Source: Foliimonas ilicis
GTDB taxonomy: Bacteria; Pseudomonadota; Alphaproteobacteria; Rhizobiales; Rhizobiaceae
Length of the DNA: 64,000 bases
Assembly (NCBI RefSeq): GCF_039939195.1
Contig: NZ_JBDUUH010000001.1
Span: 744,001-808,000, forward strand
Direction of reading: 5' to 3'
Within the stretch, counting starts at the first letter, position 1. Each line of letters opens with the position of its first letter. Below the pieces are notes generated by a model. That model did not search any database and was not told the DNA's origin. It was given only the letters and a program-made list of their open reading frames with translations. Both the position numbers and the translations under genes were made by a program. This document shows, piece after piece, positions 41,155 through 49,248 of the stretch.

Positions 41155-42072
41155 TTAATCGGCAAGCGGATGATGGTCATTCACCAACCGAACAAGGCGT
41201 TCCTCCAATACGTGAGTGTAGATTTGGGTGGTGGAAATGTCGGAGTGGCCGAGCAATTGCTGCACCACCCGCAAATCCGCTCCGTTCTGCAGAAGATGAC
41301 TGGCAAAGGCATGACGCAATATATGCGGCGATATTTTGGCCGATGGAATGCCGGCCCGCGCCGCCAGTCCTTTAAGTTCTCTGGCAAGCACCTGCCGAGG
41401 CAAATGGCCGCTCTCCGAACTCGATGGGAAAAGATAAGGGCTTTCTGCGAGGGCGGGATGCATGTTGCGTTCGCCAAGCCAGGTCTTCATCGCACGCCGG
41501 GCTTTTTCCGAGAGCGGGACCATGCGGTCCTTGTTGCCTTTGCCGCGAACGATGAAAAAGCGGTCGTCGCGCAAGGCAACGCCGACCGGCAGGCCGACCA
41601 GTTCGGAAACGCGCAGGCCGGTCGCATAAAGCACTTCGACAAGAGCATGGAGACGTATGGCCGCCTGTTTCGCCGTATCCGACAGGGAAGCATCGGCGGC
41701 CTCGGCGGCGGCACGGTCGAGAAGCTTGCCCGCATCCGTCTCGCTCATGATCTTGGGCAAGGGGCGCTGTTTCTTGGGGCTGTCGAGTGTGCCGGTCGGG
41801 TCGTCGCCGCGCAAACCCTCGGCGTAGAGGAATTTGTAGAACTGACGCATGGCAGAGAGCTTGCGCGCCTGCGAAGTGGCCGCAAAGCCGCGCGCGGCAA
41901 TGTCCTCGAGGTAGGAGCGTATATCTTCGGAACCCGCAGTCGCCAGTTTTCCGCTCAAAAACGACGAAGCATCTTCAAGGTCGCGGCGGTAGGAATCCAG
42001 CGTGTTTTGCGCGGCTCCCCGCTCGGCGCTCAACATTTCCAGAAATGCCTCGATCCGGCCGCCGCTGCTCAT
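41155..42072 (-). CDS. xerD: Site-specific tyrosine recombinase XerD
   Basis: Recombinase of 305 residues that resolves chromosome dimers at dif with XerC. N-terminal SAM-like domain (about 5-90; FLEMLSAERGAAQNTLDSYRRDL) and catalytic domain with Arg in YATGLRVSELVG, Lys in KGNKDR, HILRHAFASHLL, GHSDISTTQIYTHV carrying the His and the nucleophilic Tyr. Start at 42072 overlaps the stop of a small upstream gene (ATGA), indicating coupling. Position between accA and aroK is conserved in Brucellaceae as far as I recall. Confidence 0.95.
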   Translation of the reverse strand: MSSGGRIEAFLEMLSAERGAAQNTLDSYRRDLEDASSFLSGKLATAGSEDIRSYLEDIAARGFAATSQARKLSAMRQFYKFLYAEGLRGDDPTGTLDSPKKQRPLPKIMSETDAGKLLDRAAAEAADASLSDTAKQAAIRLHALVEVLYATGLRVSELVGLPVGVALRDDRFFIVRGKGNKDRMVPLSEKARRAMKTWLGERNMHPALAESPYLFPSSSESGHLPRQVLARELKGLAARAGIPSAKISPHILRHAFASHLLQNGADLRVVQQLLGHSDISTTQIYTHVLEERLVRLVNDHHPLAD

Positions 42073-42236
42073 TGCTGTTTGTTGATCTTTTCTGCCGGAA
42101 TGCGGATCGTCATTTCGCCCTTGGTGGGCTCGACATAGGACACAAGTGCGAACATGGCGCCATAGGCGAGCCCTGCCAGAATGGCGAGTGTCGTCAGGAA
42201 CCGGAATAGTGTCGGCATATGTGCTGTCGGCCTCAT
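42069..42236 (-). CDS. Small single-pass membrane protein upstream of xerD
   Basis: Product of 55 residues (49 from the second Met at 42218). One membrane segment (LFRFLTTLAILAGLAYGAMFAL), then a short polar tail with YVEPTKGEMTIRIPAEKINK. Its stop overlaps the xerD start by ATGA and it is divergent from aroK. GAGG lies 10 bases before the ATG at 42218. The PTKGE-TI-IPAEK tail is highly ordered for so short a product, and I believe similar short proteins occur at this spot in Rhizobiales, but cannot verify it. Confidence 0.7.
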   Translation of the reverse strand: MRPTAHMPTLFRFLTTLAILAGLAYGAMFALVSYVEPTKGEMTIRIPAEKINKQQ

Positions 42237-42342
42237 TTTCGTCAATGCGGTTATGGAACCGCAATCTGGTCATTTCAAGGTCGATACGCGATGAACAAAG
42301 CCGCTGCTTGACGCAACGGGCATTTCGTGGCGAAAGGCGTGC

Positions 42343-42939
42343 ATGAAGATGGAGTTCGAGGACAGGCAGGAAAAGTCGGTCGCCAGGGTGCAGGAGCAGC
42401 TTGGGCGGAATTCCGTCGTTTTTGTAGGTCTCATGGGTGCGGGAAAAACGGCGATCGGCCGCAAGGTTGCGACCGCGCTGGGCATTCCCTTCATCGACAG
42501 CGACGACGAGATCGAAAAAGTCTCGCGCATGACGATCCCCGAACTGTTCGAACGCTATGGCGAGCCTGAATTCCGCACGCTGGAGCAGCGCGTCATTCTT
42601 CGCCTTCTGGAAAACGGGCCGCAGGTGCTTTCCACCGGCGGCGGCGCTTTCATGAACGAACAGACGCGCAAGGGCATCGCGGCGCACGGCACGACCGTCT
42701 GGCTGAAGGCCGATCTGGACGTGCTGATGGAGCGGGTTCTGAAAAAGCCGAACCGCCCGCTTTTGAAGCATCCCGACCCGCGCTCGGTGATGGAGCGTCT
42801 GATGGGCGAGCGTTATCCAATCTACGGGCTGGCCGATATTACCGTGGCGACGCGGGACGAGCGCAAGGAAGTGATTGCCGATGAAGTGGTTCTCGCGCTT
42901 GCCAACTATTTCGATCCAGACAGAGAGACGGTTCCATGA
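42343..42939 (+). CDS. aroK: Shikimate kinase
   Basis: Enzyme of 198 residues, fifth step of the shikimate pathway. Walker A GLMGAGKTAIGR (about 28-39), DSDDEIEK for shikimate/Mg binding, FRTLEQRV, and STGGGAF (GGG motif). The lid region with KKPNRPLL is intact. N-terminal 20 residues are an alpha-type extension. Overlaps aroB by 4 bases (ATGA). Confidence 0.95.
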   Translation: MKMEFEDRQEKSVARVQEQLGRNSVVFVGLMGAGKTAIGRKVATALGIPFIDSDDEIEKVSRMTIPELFERYGEPEFRTLEQRVILRLLENGPQVLSTGGGAFMNEQTRKGIAAHGTTVWLKADLDVLMERVLKKPNRPLLKHPDPRSVMERLMGERYPIYGLADITVATRDERKEVIADEVVLALANYFDPDRETVP

Positions 42940-44054
42940 GCAATGATCCGGTCAAGGTTCAGGTCGTCCTTGGAGACCGCAGCTACGATATTCTGATCGG
43001 CGTTGGCCTTGTGGACCGCGCGGGCACGGAAATCGCGGCGCGCCTGCCGAAATCGCGCGTTGCGATCGTCACGGATCAGAATGTTGCGAAAGCGCATCTG
43101 GCAACGCTCAAAGGTAGCCTCGATAAGGCCGGTATCGGCTTTGCGATTATCGAGCTTCCGGCTGGCGAAAAAACCAAGAGTTTTGCGTTTCTTCAGGAAG
43201 CGGTCGATGGAATTCTCGCAGCCAGGCTGGAGCGCGGCGACGCGGTGATCGCATTCGGCGGCGGCGTCATCGGCGATCTTGCCGGTTTTGCTTCCGGCAT
43301 CGTCCGGCGCGGCATGAATTTCATCCAGATGCCGACCTCGCTGCTGGCTCAGGTCGATTCGTCCGTTGGCGGCAAGACCGGCATCAACAGCGCCCATGGC
43401 AAAAACCTCATTGGCGTTTTTCATCAGCCCAAACTCGTGCTGGCCGATACGGATGTGCTCGACACGCTGTCCGAGCGAGAATTTCGCGCAGGCTATGCCG
43501 AAGTCGCCAAATACGGCCTGATCGACCGCCCGGAGTTCTTCGAATGGCTCGAAAAGAACTGGCGTGAGGTGTTTTCTGGCGGTGCTGCGCGCACGCAAGC
43601 CATCGCGACGTCCTGTCAGGCCAAGGCCGATGTCGTGGCGCGTGACGAGTTCGAAATGGGCGACCGCGCTTTGCTCAATCTCGGCCATACATTCGGCCAT
43701 GCGCTGGAAGGTGCGACTGCCTATGACAGCGCGAGGCTGGTTCATGGCGAGGGCGTCGCCATCGGAATGGCGCTCGCGCATCGGTTCTCGGCGCGGCTCA
43801 ACCTTGCAAGCCCGGACGATGCCGCGCGCGTCGAGGCGCATCTGCGCGAGGTTGGCCTGCTGTGGCGCATGAGCGATATTCCAGGCGAATTGCCGCCTGC
43901 GGAAAAGCTGCTCGACTACATCACGCAGGACAAGAAGGTTTCACGCGGCGAACTGACCTTCATTCTGACGCGCGGTATTGGCCAGTCTTTCGTGGCGAAG
44001 GATGTTCCCGCATCCGAAGTGCTGTCTTTCCTTCAAGACAACCACCCGGCATGA
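42936..44054 (+). CDS. aroB: 3-dehydroquinate synthase
   Basis: Enzyme of 372 residues, second step of the shikimate pathway; needs NAD and a divalent metal. AFGGGVIGDLAGFASGIVRRG (NAD/phosphate region), the PTSLLAQVDSSVGGKTGIN motif, Glu in AGYAEVAKYGLI and the two metal His regions NLGHTFGHALE and LVHGEGVAIGM are all present. Coupled to aroK before and to the CorC-like gene after, both by ATGA overlaps. Confidence 0.96.
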   Translation: MSNDPVKVQVVLGDRSYDILIGVGLVDRAGTEIAARLPKSRVAIVTDQNVAKAHLATLKGSLDKAGIGFAIIELPAGEKTKSFAFLQEAVDGILAARLERGDAVIAFGGGVIGDLAGFASGIVRRGMNFIQMPTSLLAQVDSSVGGKTGINSAHGKNLIGVFHQPKLVLADTDVLDTLSEREFRAGYAEVAKYGLIDRPEFFEWLEKNWREVFSGGAARTQAIATSCQAKADVVARDEFEMGDRALLNLGHTFGHALEGATAYDSARLVHGEGVAIGMALAHRFSARLNLASPDDAARVEAHLREVGLLWRMSDIPGELPPAEKLLDYITQDKKVSRGELTFILTRGIGQSFVAKDVPASEVLSFLQDNHPA

Positions 44055-44950
44055 GCGCCACCGGCTTCACCATAGCCGCAATTCTCGCAGCACTTCTGCT
44101 TGCGATCATCTTTCATGCGCGCCTTCTGGCCGCTTTCGGATTTGAGCTTTCGCGTATCGTACCGCAGCGTTCGGTTCGAGATGAAGCGCGCGAGGCGGCA
44201 GCCGAGAGCAATCGCGATGCGGCAACCGCCAAGCAGGACCGTGACAGGGTCGGTGCGCTGTTCGATCTGCACGAGCTCGAAGTTTCCGATGTCATGGTGC
44301 ATCGCCTGAACATGCGCTCGGTGAATGCGGACAACCCGTCCGAGGCGGTCGTTCGCGAAATTCTGCAAAGCCCGCATACGCGCATGCCGCTCTGGCGCGG
44401 GTCACTCGATAACATTGTTGGTGTGCTGCACGCAAAGGATTTGCTGCGCGCGCTTGAAGGCGTCGGAAACGACTTTACCCGCATCGATGTGATGAAAATC
44501 GCCTCGAAGCCGTGGTTCGTGCCTGACACGACCACGCTTCAGGAGCAACTGAACGCGTTTTTGCGCCGGAAGGCGCATTTTGCAATCGTCGTCGATGAAT
44601 ATGGCGAGGTCGAAGGCCTCGTCACGCTGGAAGACATTATCGAAGAAATCGTCGGCGAGATCGCCGATGAGCACGATGTCGACGTTCAAGGCGTCAAGCA
44701 GGAAGCGGACGGCTCGATCGTGGTCGATGGAACAGTGCCGATCCGTGACTTGAACCGCGCGCTCGACTGGCAATTGCCGGACGAGGAGGCAACCACCATT
44801 GCCGGTCTGGTCATCCACGAGACGCAATCGATCCCGGAAGAAAAGCAGGCCTTCACGTTTCACGGAAAGCGCTTCATCGTGATGAAGCGCGACAAGAACC
44901 GTATCGCGCGGATCAGAATAAGGCCAGCAACGCTCGACGGCCTGGAATAA
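44051..44950 (+). CDS. HlyC/CorC-family CBS protein lacking most of the CNNM membrane domain
   Basis: Protein of 299 residues. It begins with one membrane segment (TGFTIAAILAALLLAIIF), then a linker, two CBS domains (about 78-200; LHELEVSDVMVHRLNM, NIVGVLHAKDLLRALEG, FAIVVDEYGEVEGLVTLEDIIEEIVGEI) and the CorC/HlyC domain (about 215-295; DGTVPIRDLNRALDW, TTIAGLVIHE). Usual alphaproteobacterial members are about 430 residues with a four-helix DUF21/CNNM domain before the CBS pair; here only about 40 residues stand for it. The start overlaps aroB by ATGA, so a longer product is excluded. Activity as a transporter is doubtful. Confidence 0.85.
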   Translation: MSATGFTIAAILAALLLAIIFHARLLAAFGFELSRIVPQRSVRDEAREAAAESNRDAATAKQDRDRVGALFDLHELEVSDVMVHRLNMRSVNADNPSEAVVREILQSPHTRMPLWRGSLDNIVGVLHAKDLLRALEGVGNDFTRIDVMKIASKPWFVPDTTTLQEQLNAFLRRKAHFAIVVDEYGEVEGLVTLEDIIEEIVGEIADEHDVDVQGVKQEADGSIVVDGTVPIRDLNRALDWQLPDEEATTIAGLVIHETQSIPEEKQAFTFHGKRFIVMKRDKNRIARIRIRPATLDGLE

Positions 44951-45253
44951 TTACCAGCGCGTTTTTTCGCCGGGCGCGGCTGGCTCGATCGCCAGCGCGT
45001 GTACGCCGCCTTCAAGCTCTGCTGCCAGAAGCTGATTGACGGTGCGGTGCCTGTCGATGCGGCTCATGCCCTCGAAATTCTTGGAAACGACACGCACGCG
45101 AAAATGTGTTTCGCCGGTGCCGTCGAACTCGCCATGATGGTCTGAATCGGTGTGATGATGCCCGGCATGGAGATGACTTTCATTGACAATCGCCATGCGT
45201 TCCGGTGAAAGAGCGCTTCTGAGCTTGCTTTCGATCCGTTCTTGTATCGACAT
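44951..45253 (-). CDS. BolA-family protein
   Basis: Protein of 100 residues. Fold elements: SIQERIESKLRSAL helix, NESHLHAGHHH loop, THFRVRVVSKNFEGMSRIDRHR with the helix-turn-helix-like part and VHALAIE at the end. The conserved His is flanked by an unusual HAGHHHTDSDHHGEF insertion. BolA proteins bind monothiol glutaredoxins and 2Fe-2S clusters through this loop, and in rhizobia act in iron control. Convergent with the CorC-like gene with no gap. Confidence 0.9.
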   Translation of the reverse strand: MSIQERIESKLRSALSPERMAIVNESHLHAGHHHTDSDHHGEFDGTGETHFRVRVVSKNFEGMSRIDRHRTVNQLLAAELEGGVHALAIEPAAPGEKTRW

Positions 45254-45393
45254 GGACGTCTCCTTTTCCCATATACATTTTGCCGCAGAAACCGCCCGAT
45301 GCCGTGATTGCGCCGCGATTCAGCGGTTAGAGCGATCATTGCGAAAATGTCAATTCTTGTTTCGCAGCGCGAACATCCCATAAATGGGGTACG

Positions 45394-46008
45394 ATGAAAC
45401 CATATCCGAAATATTTCGATAAGATTCGCGTTCGCCCCGATAAGGAGGCCGAAGCGAAGTCCGCAGCGCCCGCTTGCCAGTGGGATGGGTGCAAGGAGCC
45501 CGGCCTGCACAAGGCGCCGGTCGGTCGTATGCGTGAAGGGGAGTATTTCCGCTTCTGCTTCGATCACGTCCGCGAATACAACAAGGGCTTCAATTATTTT
45601 TCCGGTGTGCCGGACAGCGATATTGCGCGTTTCCAGAAGGAGGCGATGACCGGTCATCGCCCGACATGGAAGATGGGCGCGGCCTCAGGCTCGCAATCTT
45701 CGCCCGATATGGCGCAGCAGAGATCGGGGCGTGCCGGCTATTACCGGATGCGCGATCCGCACAATGTTTTCGACAGCCCGCGCGACCGCAGCGCGCCCAG
45801 GCAGCGCAAGGCGATGCCGCTTGAGGCCAAGGCGCTGGAAACACTGGGCCTGGATACCAAGGCGACTGGCGCGGACATCAAGTCGCGCTATAAGGAGCTT
45901 GTCAAACAACACCATCCCGATGCCAATGGTGGTGACAGGGGTTCGGAAGACCGATTCCGCGATGTGCTGAATGCCTATCGCGTGCTCAAGCAGGCAGGGC
46001 TTTGCTAA
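45394..46008 (+). CDS. J-domain co-chaperone, alphaproteobacterial type
   Basis: Protein of 204 residues. An N-terminal region with two Cys (ACQWDGCKEPGLHKAP) and the aromatic FRFCFDHVREYNKGFNYF is followed by a linker and a C-terminal J-domain (about 148-202) with QHHPDANGG, whose HPD motif stimulates DnaK. This inverted arrangement (J-domain last) is typical of a conserved alphaproteobacterial family located by cobS. Its special client is not known, though the neighbourhood suggests co-conservation with cobST. Confidence 0.87.
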   Translation: MKPYPKYFDKIRVRPDKEAEAKSAAPACQWDGCKEPGLHKAPVGRMREGEYFRFCFDHVREYNKGFNYFSGVPDSDIARFQKEAMTGHRPTWKMGAASGSQSSPDMAQQRSGRAGYYRMRDPHNVFDSPRDRSAPRQRKAMPLEAKALETLGLDTKATGADIKSRYKELVKQHHPDANGGDRGSEDRFRDVLNAYRVLKQAGLC

Positions 46009-46104
46009 GCAAAGCGGTTTGTCTTGGGGCTTCGGTCTGCTAAAGACCGCTCCCGAACACAACAGGATTTGCCGGCGAAGTGTGGCTTCGCGCGTGGAGA
46101 CGAG

Positions 46105-47091
46105 ATGAACAAGGTCGATCGTGATATTTCCAACCTGCCGGACACGACTGTCTCGGTAAAAGACGTTTTTGGCTTCGAGTCGAAAATGGTTGTGCCTGCC
46201 TACTCCACCACGAGCGAGCATGTGCCGGACATCGATCCCGATTATCTCTTCGACCGTCAGACTACGATGGCCATTCTCGCGGGCTTCGCCTTCAACCGCC
46301 GCGTCATGGTTTCGGGCTATCACGGCACCGGCAAGTCGACCCATATCGAGCAGGTCGCAGCCCGGCTTAACTGGCCTTGCGTGCGCGTCAATCTCGACAG
46401 CCATGTCAGCCGTATCGATCTCGTCGGCAAGGACGCCATCGTCGTGAAGGAAGGCATGCAGGTCACGGAATTCCGCGACGGCATTCTGCCGTGGGCCTAT
46501 CAGCACAATGTCGCGCTCTGCTTCGATGAATATGATGCGGGCCGTCCCGACGTGATGTTCGTCATCCAGCGCGTTCTGGAATCGTCGGGCCGCCTGACGC
46601 TTCTCGACCAGAGCCGCGTCATCCGTCCGCATCCGGCATTCCGCCTGTTCGCGACGGCAAATACCGTCGGCCTCGGCGATACGACCGGCCTTTACCACGG
46701 CACGCAGCAGATCAATCAGGCGCAGATGGACCGTTGGTCGGTCGTCACGACGCTGAACTATCTGCCGCACGACAATGAAGTTGCAATCGTCGTTGCCAAA
46801 GCCAAGCATTACCGCGACGCCAAGGGCAAGGAGATCGTCAACAAGATGGTCCGCGTTGCCGACATGACCCGTTCGGCCTTCATCAATGGCGATCTTTCGA
46901 CCGTCATAAGCCCGCGTACGGTCATCACCTGGGCAGAAAACGCTGAAATCTTCGGCGAGATCGGCCTCGCATTCCGGCTGACCTTCCTCAACAAATGCGA
47001 TGAACTGGAGCGCTCCGTCGTTGCCGAATTCTATCAGCGCGCTTTCGGTGAGGAATTGCCGGAAAGTGCAGCCAATGTCGTTTTGGGATAG
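46105..47091 (+). CDS. cobS: Cobaltochelatase subunit CobS
   Basis: AAA+ ATPase of 328 residues of the aerobic cobalt-insertion complex CobNST. Walker A GYHGTGKST (about 71-79), Walker B ALCFDEYDAG (about 138-147), sensor FATANTVG and arginine-rich C-terminus. GGAGACGAG precedes the ATG at 46105; the frame to 46024 has no RBS. Eleven bases separate it from cobT. No cobalamin riboswitch was seen upstream. Confidence 0.95.
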   Translation: MNKVDRDISNLPDTTVSVKDVFGFESKMVVPAYSTTSEHVPDIDPDYLFDRQTTMAILAGFAFNRRVMVSGYHGTGKSTHIEQVAARLNWPCVRVNLDSHVSRIDLVGKDAIVVKEGMQVTEFRDGILPWAYQHNVALCFDEYDAGRPDVMFVIQRVLESSGRLTLLDQSRVIRPHPAFRLFATANTVGLGDTTGLYHGTQQINQAQMDRWSVVTTLNYLPHDNEVAIVVAKAKHYRDAKGKEIVNKMVRVADMTRSAFINGDLSTVISPRTVITWAENAEIFGEIGLAFRLTFLNKCDELERSVVAEFYQRAFGEELPESAANVVLG

Positions 47092-47101
47092 TTGAACGCG
47101 A

Positions 47102-49000
47102 ATGGCGGGTCCGGGCGACAATACACGCGGCAAGCCGAAAACCGGCGCGGAGGCTGATGTCTTCAAGCGGGCGATGACGGTTTGCATGCGCGCCATTGCG
47201 GGCGACAACGAACTCGAAGTTGCTTTCGCCAAGGATCGCCCGGCACTGGCGGGCAATCGCGCTCGGCTTCCCGAAGTCCCGAAAAAAGCCAGCAGGACCG
47301 ACATCGCAGTCACGCGCGGTCTTGGCGATTCCATGGCGCTCAAGCGCGCCTGCCACGACAGCCGCGTCCACACCAAGCTTGCACCCGAAGGCAAGCAGGC
47401 GCGTGCAATCTATGACGCTGTAGAGCAGGCGCGCGTTGAAGCTATCGGTTCGCGTGCGATGACTGGTGTGGCCGACAATATCGGCCAGATGCTGGAAGAC
47501 AAATACGCCAAGGCCAATCTGGCCGATGTGCGCGAGCAGGCCGATGCGCCGCTCGAAGAAGCGCTGGCATTGATGGTGCGCGAGAAACTGACCGGACGCC
47601 CTGTGCCCAAGAGCGGCGAGCGCATGGTCAAGCTCTGGCGCAAATGGGTTGAGGACAAGGCCGGTCCCAATCTCGAAGGTTTGAGCGAAAAGCTGGGCGA
47701 CCAGCAGGCTTTCGCCCGCGTCGTTCGCGACATGCTGGTTTCGATGGAAATGGCCGAAGAACTCGGCGAAGACCCCGAAACCGAAGAGAACCCTGAAGAT
47801 AGCGACGACGACCAGCCGCAGGGCGAAGAGCGCAGCGAAGAAGGCGGCGAGGACGATTCGGGCTCCGAACAGTCGCAGTCCGAGGATCAGGAAGCATCCG
47901 ACGACGACGAGCAGGCCGGCGAGATGGAATCGACCGAAGCCACGTCCGACGAGCTTTCCGAAGATGACGCCGACACCGAAACGCCGGGCGAAGCGCGCCG
48001 CAACGACAATCCATTCGCCAATTTCTCGCGCGACATGGACTACAAGGTTTTCACCACCACATTCGACGAGACGGTGGGCGCGGAAGAACTTTGCGACGAG
48101 GAAGAGCTCGACCGTCTACGCGCGTTCCTCGACAAGCAATTGGTCAATCTGCAGGGCATCGTCGGCCGTCTGGCCAACCGCCTGCAGCGCCGCCTGATGG
48201 CACAGCAGAATCGCTCATGGGATTTCGACCTCGAGGAAGGTTATCTCGATCCGGCGCGCCTGGTTCGCGTGGTTATCGACCCGATGCAGCCGCTGTCCTT
48301 CAAGCAGGAACGCGACACGAAATTCCGCGATACGGTCGTGACGCTGGTGCTCGACAATTCCGGTTCGATGCGCGGTCGCCCGATAACGGTCGCCGCCACC
48401 TGCGCCGACATTCTGGCGCGCACGCTGGAGCGCTGCGGCGTCTCGGTCGAAATTCTCGGCTTCACGACGCGCGCCTGGAAGGGCGGGCAGGCCCGCGAGA
48501 AGTGGTTGAAGGATGGCAAGCCATCCACGCCCGGCCGCCTCAACGATCTGCGCCACATCATCTATAAGAGCGCCGACGCCCCATGGCGTCGTTCGCGGCG
48601 CAATCTTGGCCTGATGATGCGCGAAGGTCTGCTCAAGGAAAATATCGACGGCGAGGCTCTGCTCTGGGCGCATCAGCGTCTTATGGCGCGGCCTGAGCAG
48701 CGCAAGATCCTGATGATGATCTCGGACGGTGCGCCGGTCGACGATTCCACGCTTTCGGTCAATCCGGGCAATTATCTCGAACGGCATCTGCGCGGCGTCA
48801 TCGATCTGATCGAGACACGCTCGCCGGTCGAATTGCTGGCAATCGGCATCGGCCACGACGTAACGCGCTATTATCGCCGTGCGGTCACTATCGTCGATGC
48901 GGAAGAACTGGCCGGCGCGATGACCGAACAACTCGCCTCGCTGTTTGGCGAGGAAAGTGTCCGCGAAACGCGACGCGGCGGTGTGCGTCGCGCTGGATGA
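47102..49000 (+). CDS. cobT: Cobaltochelatase subunit CobT
   Basis: Protein of 632 residues that with CobS forms the ATP-driven chaperone of CobN, inserting Co2+ into hydrogenobyrinic acid a,c-diamide. The N-terminal half is helical; residues about 215-305 are a strongly acidic, low-complexity linker (repeated EE, DD, SE); the C-terminal VWA domain (about 400-620) holds the MIDAS motif LVLDNSGSMRG and a distal ISDGAPVDD. Length is normal for the family. Confidence 0.95.
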   Translation: MAGPGDNTRGKPKTGAEADVFKRAMTVCMRAIAGDNELEVAFAKDRPALAGNRARLPEVPKKASRTDIAVTRGLGDSMALKRACHDSRVHTKLAPEGKQARAIYDAVEQARVEAIGSRAMTGVADNIGQMLEDKYAKANLADVREQADAPLEEALALMVREKLTGRPVPKSGERMVKLWRKWVEDKAGPNLEGLSEKLGDQQAFARVVRDMLVSMEMAEELGEDPETEENPEDSDDDQPQGEERSEEGGEDDSGSEQSQSEDQEASDDDEQAGEMESTEATSDELSEDDADTETPGEARRNDNPFANFSRDMDYKVFTTTFDETVGAEELCDEEELDRLRAFLDKQLVNLQGIVGRLANRLQRRLMAQQNRSWDFDLEEGYLDPARLVRVVIDPMQPLSFKQERDTKFRDTVVTLVLDNSGSMRGRPITVAATCADILARTLERCGVSVEILGFTTRAWKGGQAREKWLKDGKPSTPGRLNDLRHIIYKSADAPWRRSRRNLGLMMREGLLKENIDGEALLWAHQRLMARPEQRKILMMISDGAPVDDSTLSVNPGNYLERHLRGVIDLIETRSPVELLAIGIGHDVTRYYRRAVTIVDAEELAGAMTEQLASLFGEESVRETRRGGVRRAG

Positions 49001-49025
49001 GGTCGGTTGAGCTGGACATAACAGA

Positions 49026-49179
49026 CCCCCTCTCCGCCTCACTCCGTTCGGCACCTCTCCCCCAATTCTTGGGGGCGAGGAACCCAAGTTCTGCAACGCC
49101 ACAGCCTTCACGATTAGCATTTCCTCGCCCCTGCGAAGCGGGGGAGAGGTGTCGAGGCGGAGCCGAGACGGAGAGGGGG
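49026..49179. repeat. Palindromic repeat, second family, between cobT and a phytase-esterase-like gene
   Basis: Imperfect palindrome of about 154 bases. Left arm CCCCCTCTCCG...CACCTCTCCCCC...GGGGGCGAGGAA (49026-49082) matches the reverse complement of the right arm TTTCCTCGCCCC...GGGGGAGAGGTG...CGGAGAGGGGG (49120-49179) except for inner differences. Style resembles RIME-type repeats of Rhizobiales. It is not the same sequence as the 38.2/50.3 kb family. A reading frame stays open through it into the next gene. Confidence 0.8.
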
Positions 49180-49248
49180 AATTACAGCGGTCGAGCAGTT
49201 TCAGTCGGTAGAATATCGGCACTGGTCCGATCGTTGTCTTGTATAGTT

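Noticed and set aside
45685..47394. 569-codon open frame opposite the J-domain gene and cobS
   Set aside because: Shadow of two conserved genes; no recognisable domain.
37042..49000. Cobalamin riboswitch before cobS or the CobW-type gene
   Set aside because: No conserved B12-box core was seen in the short leaders.
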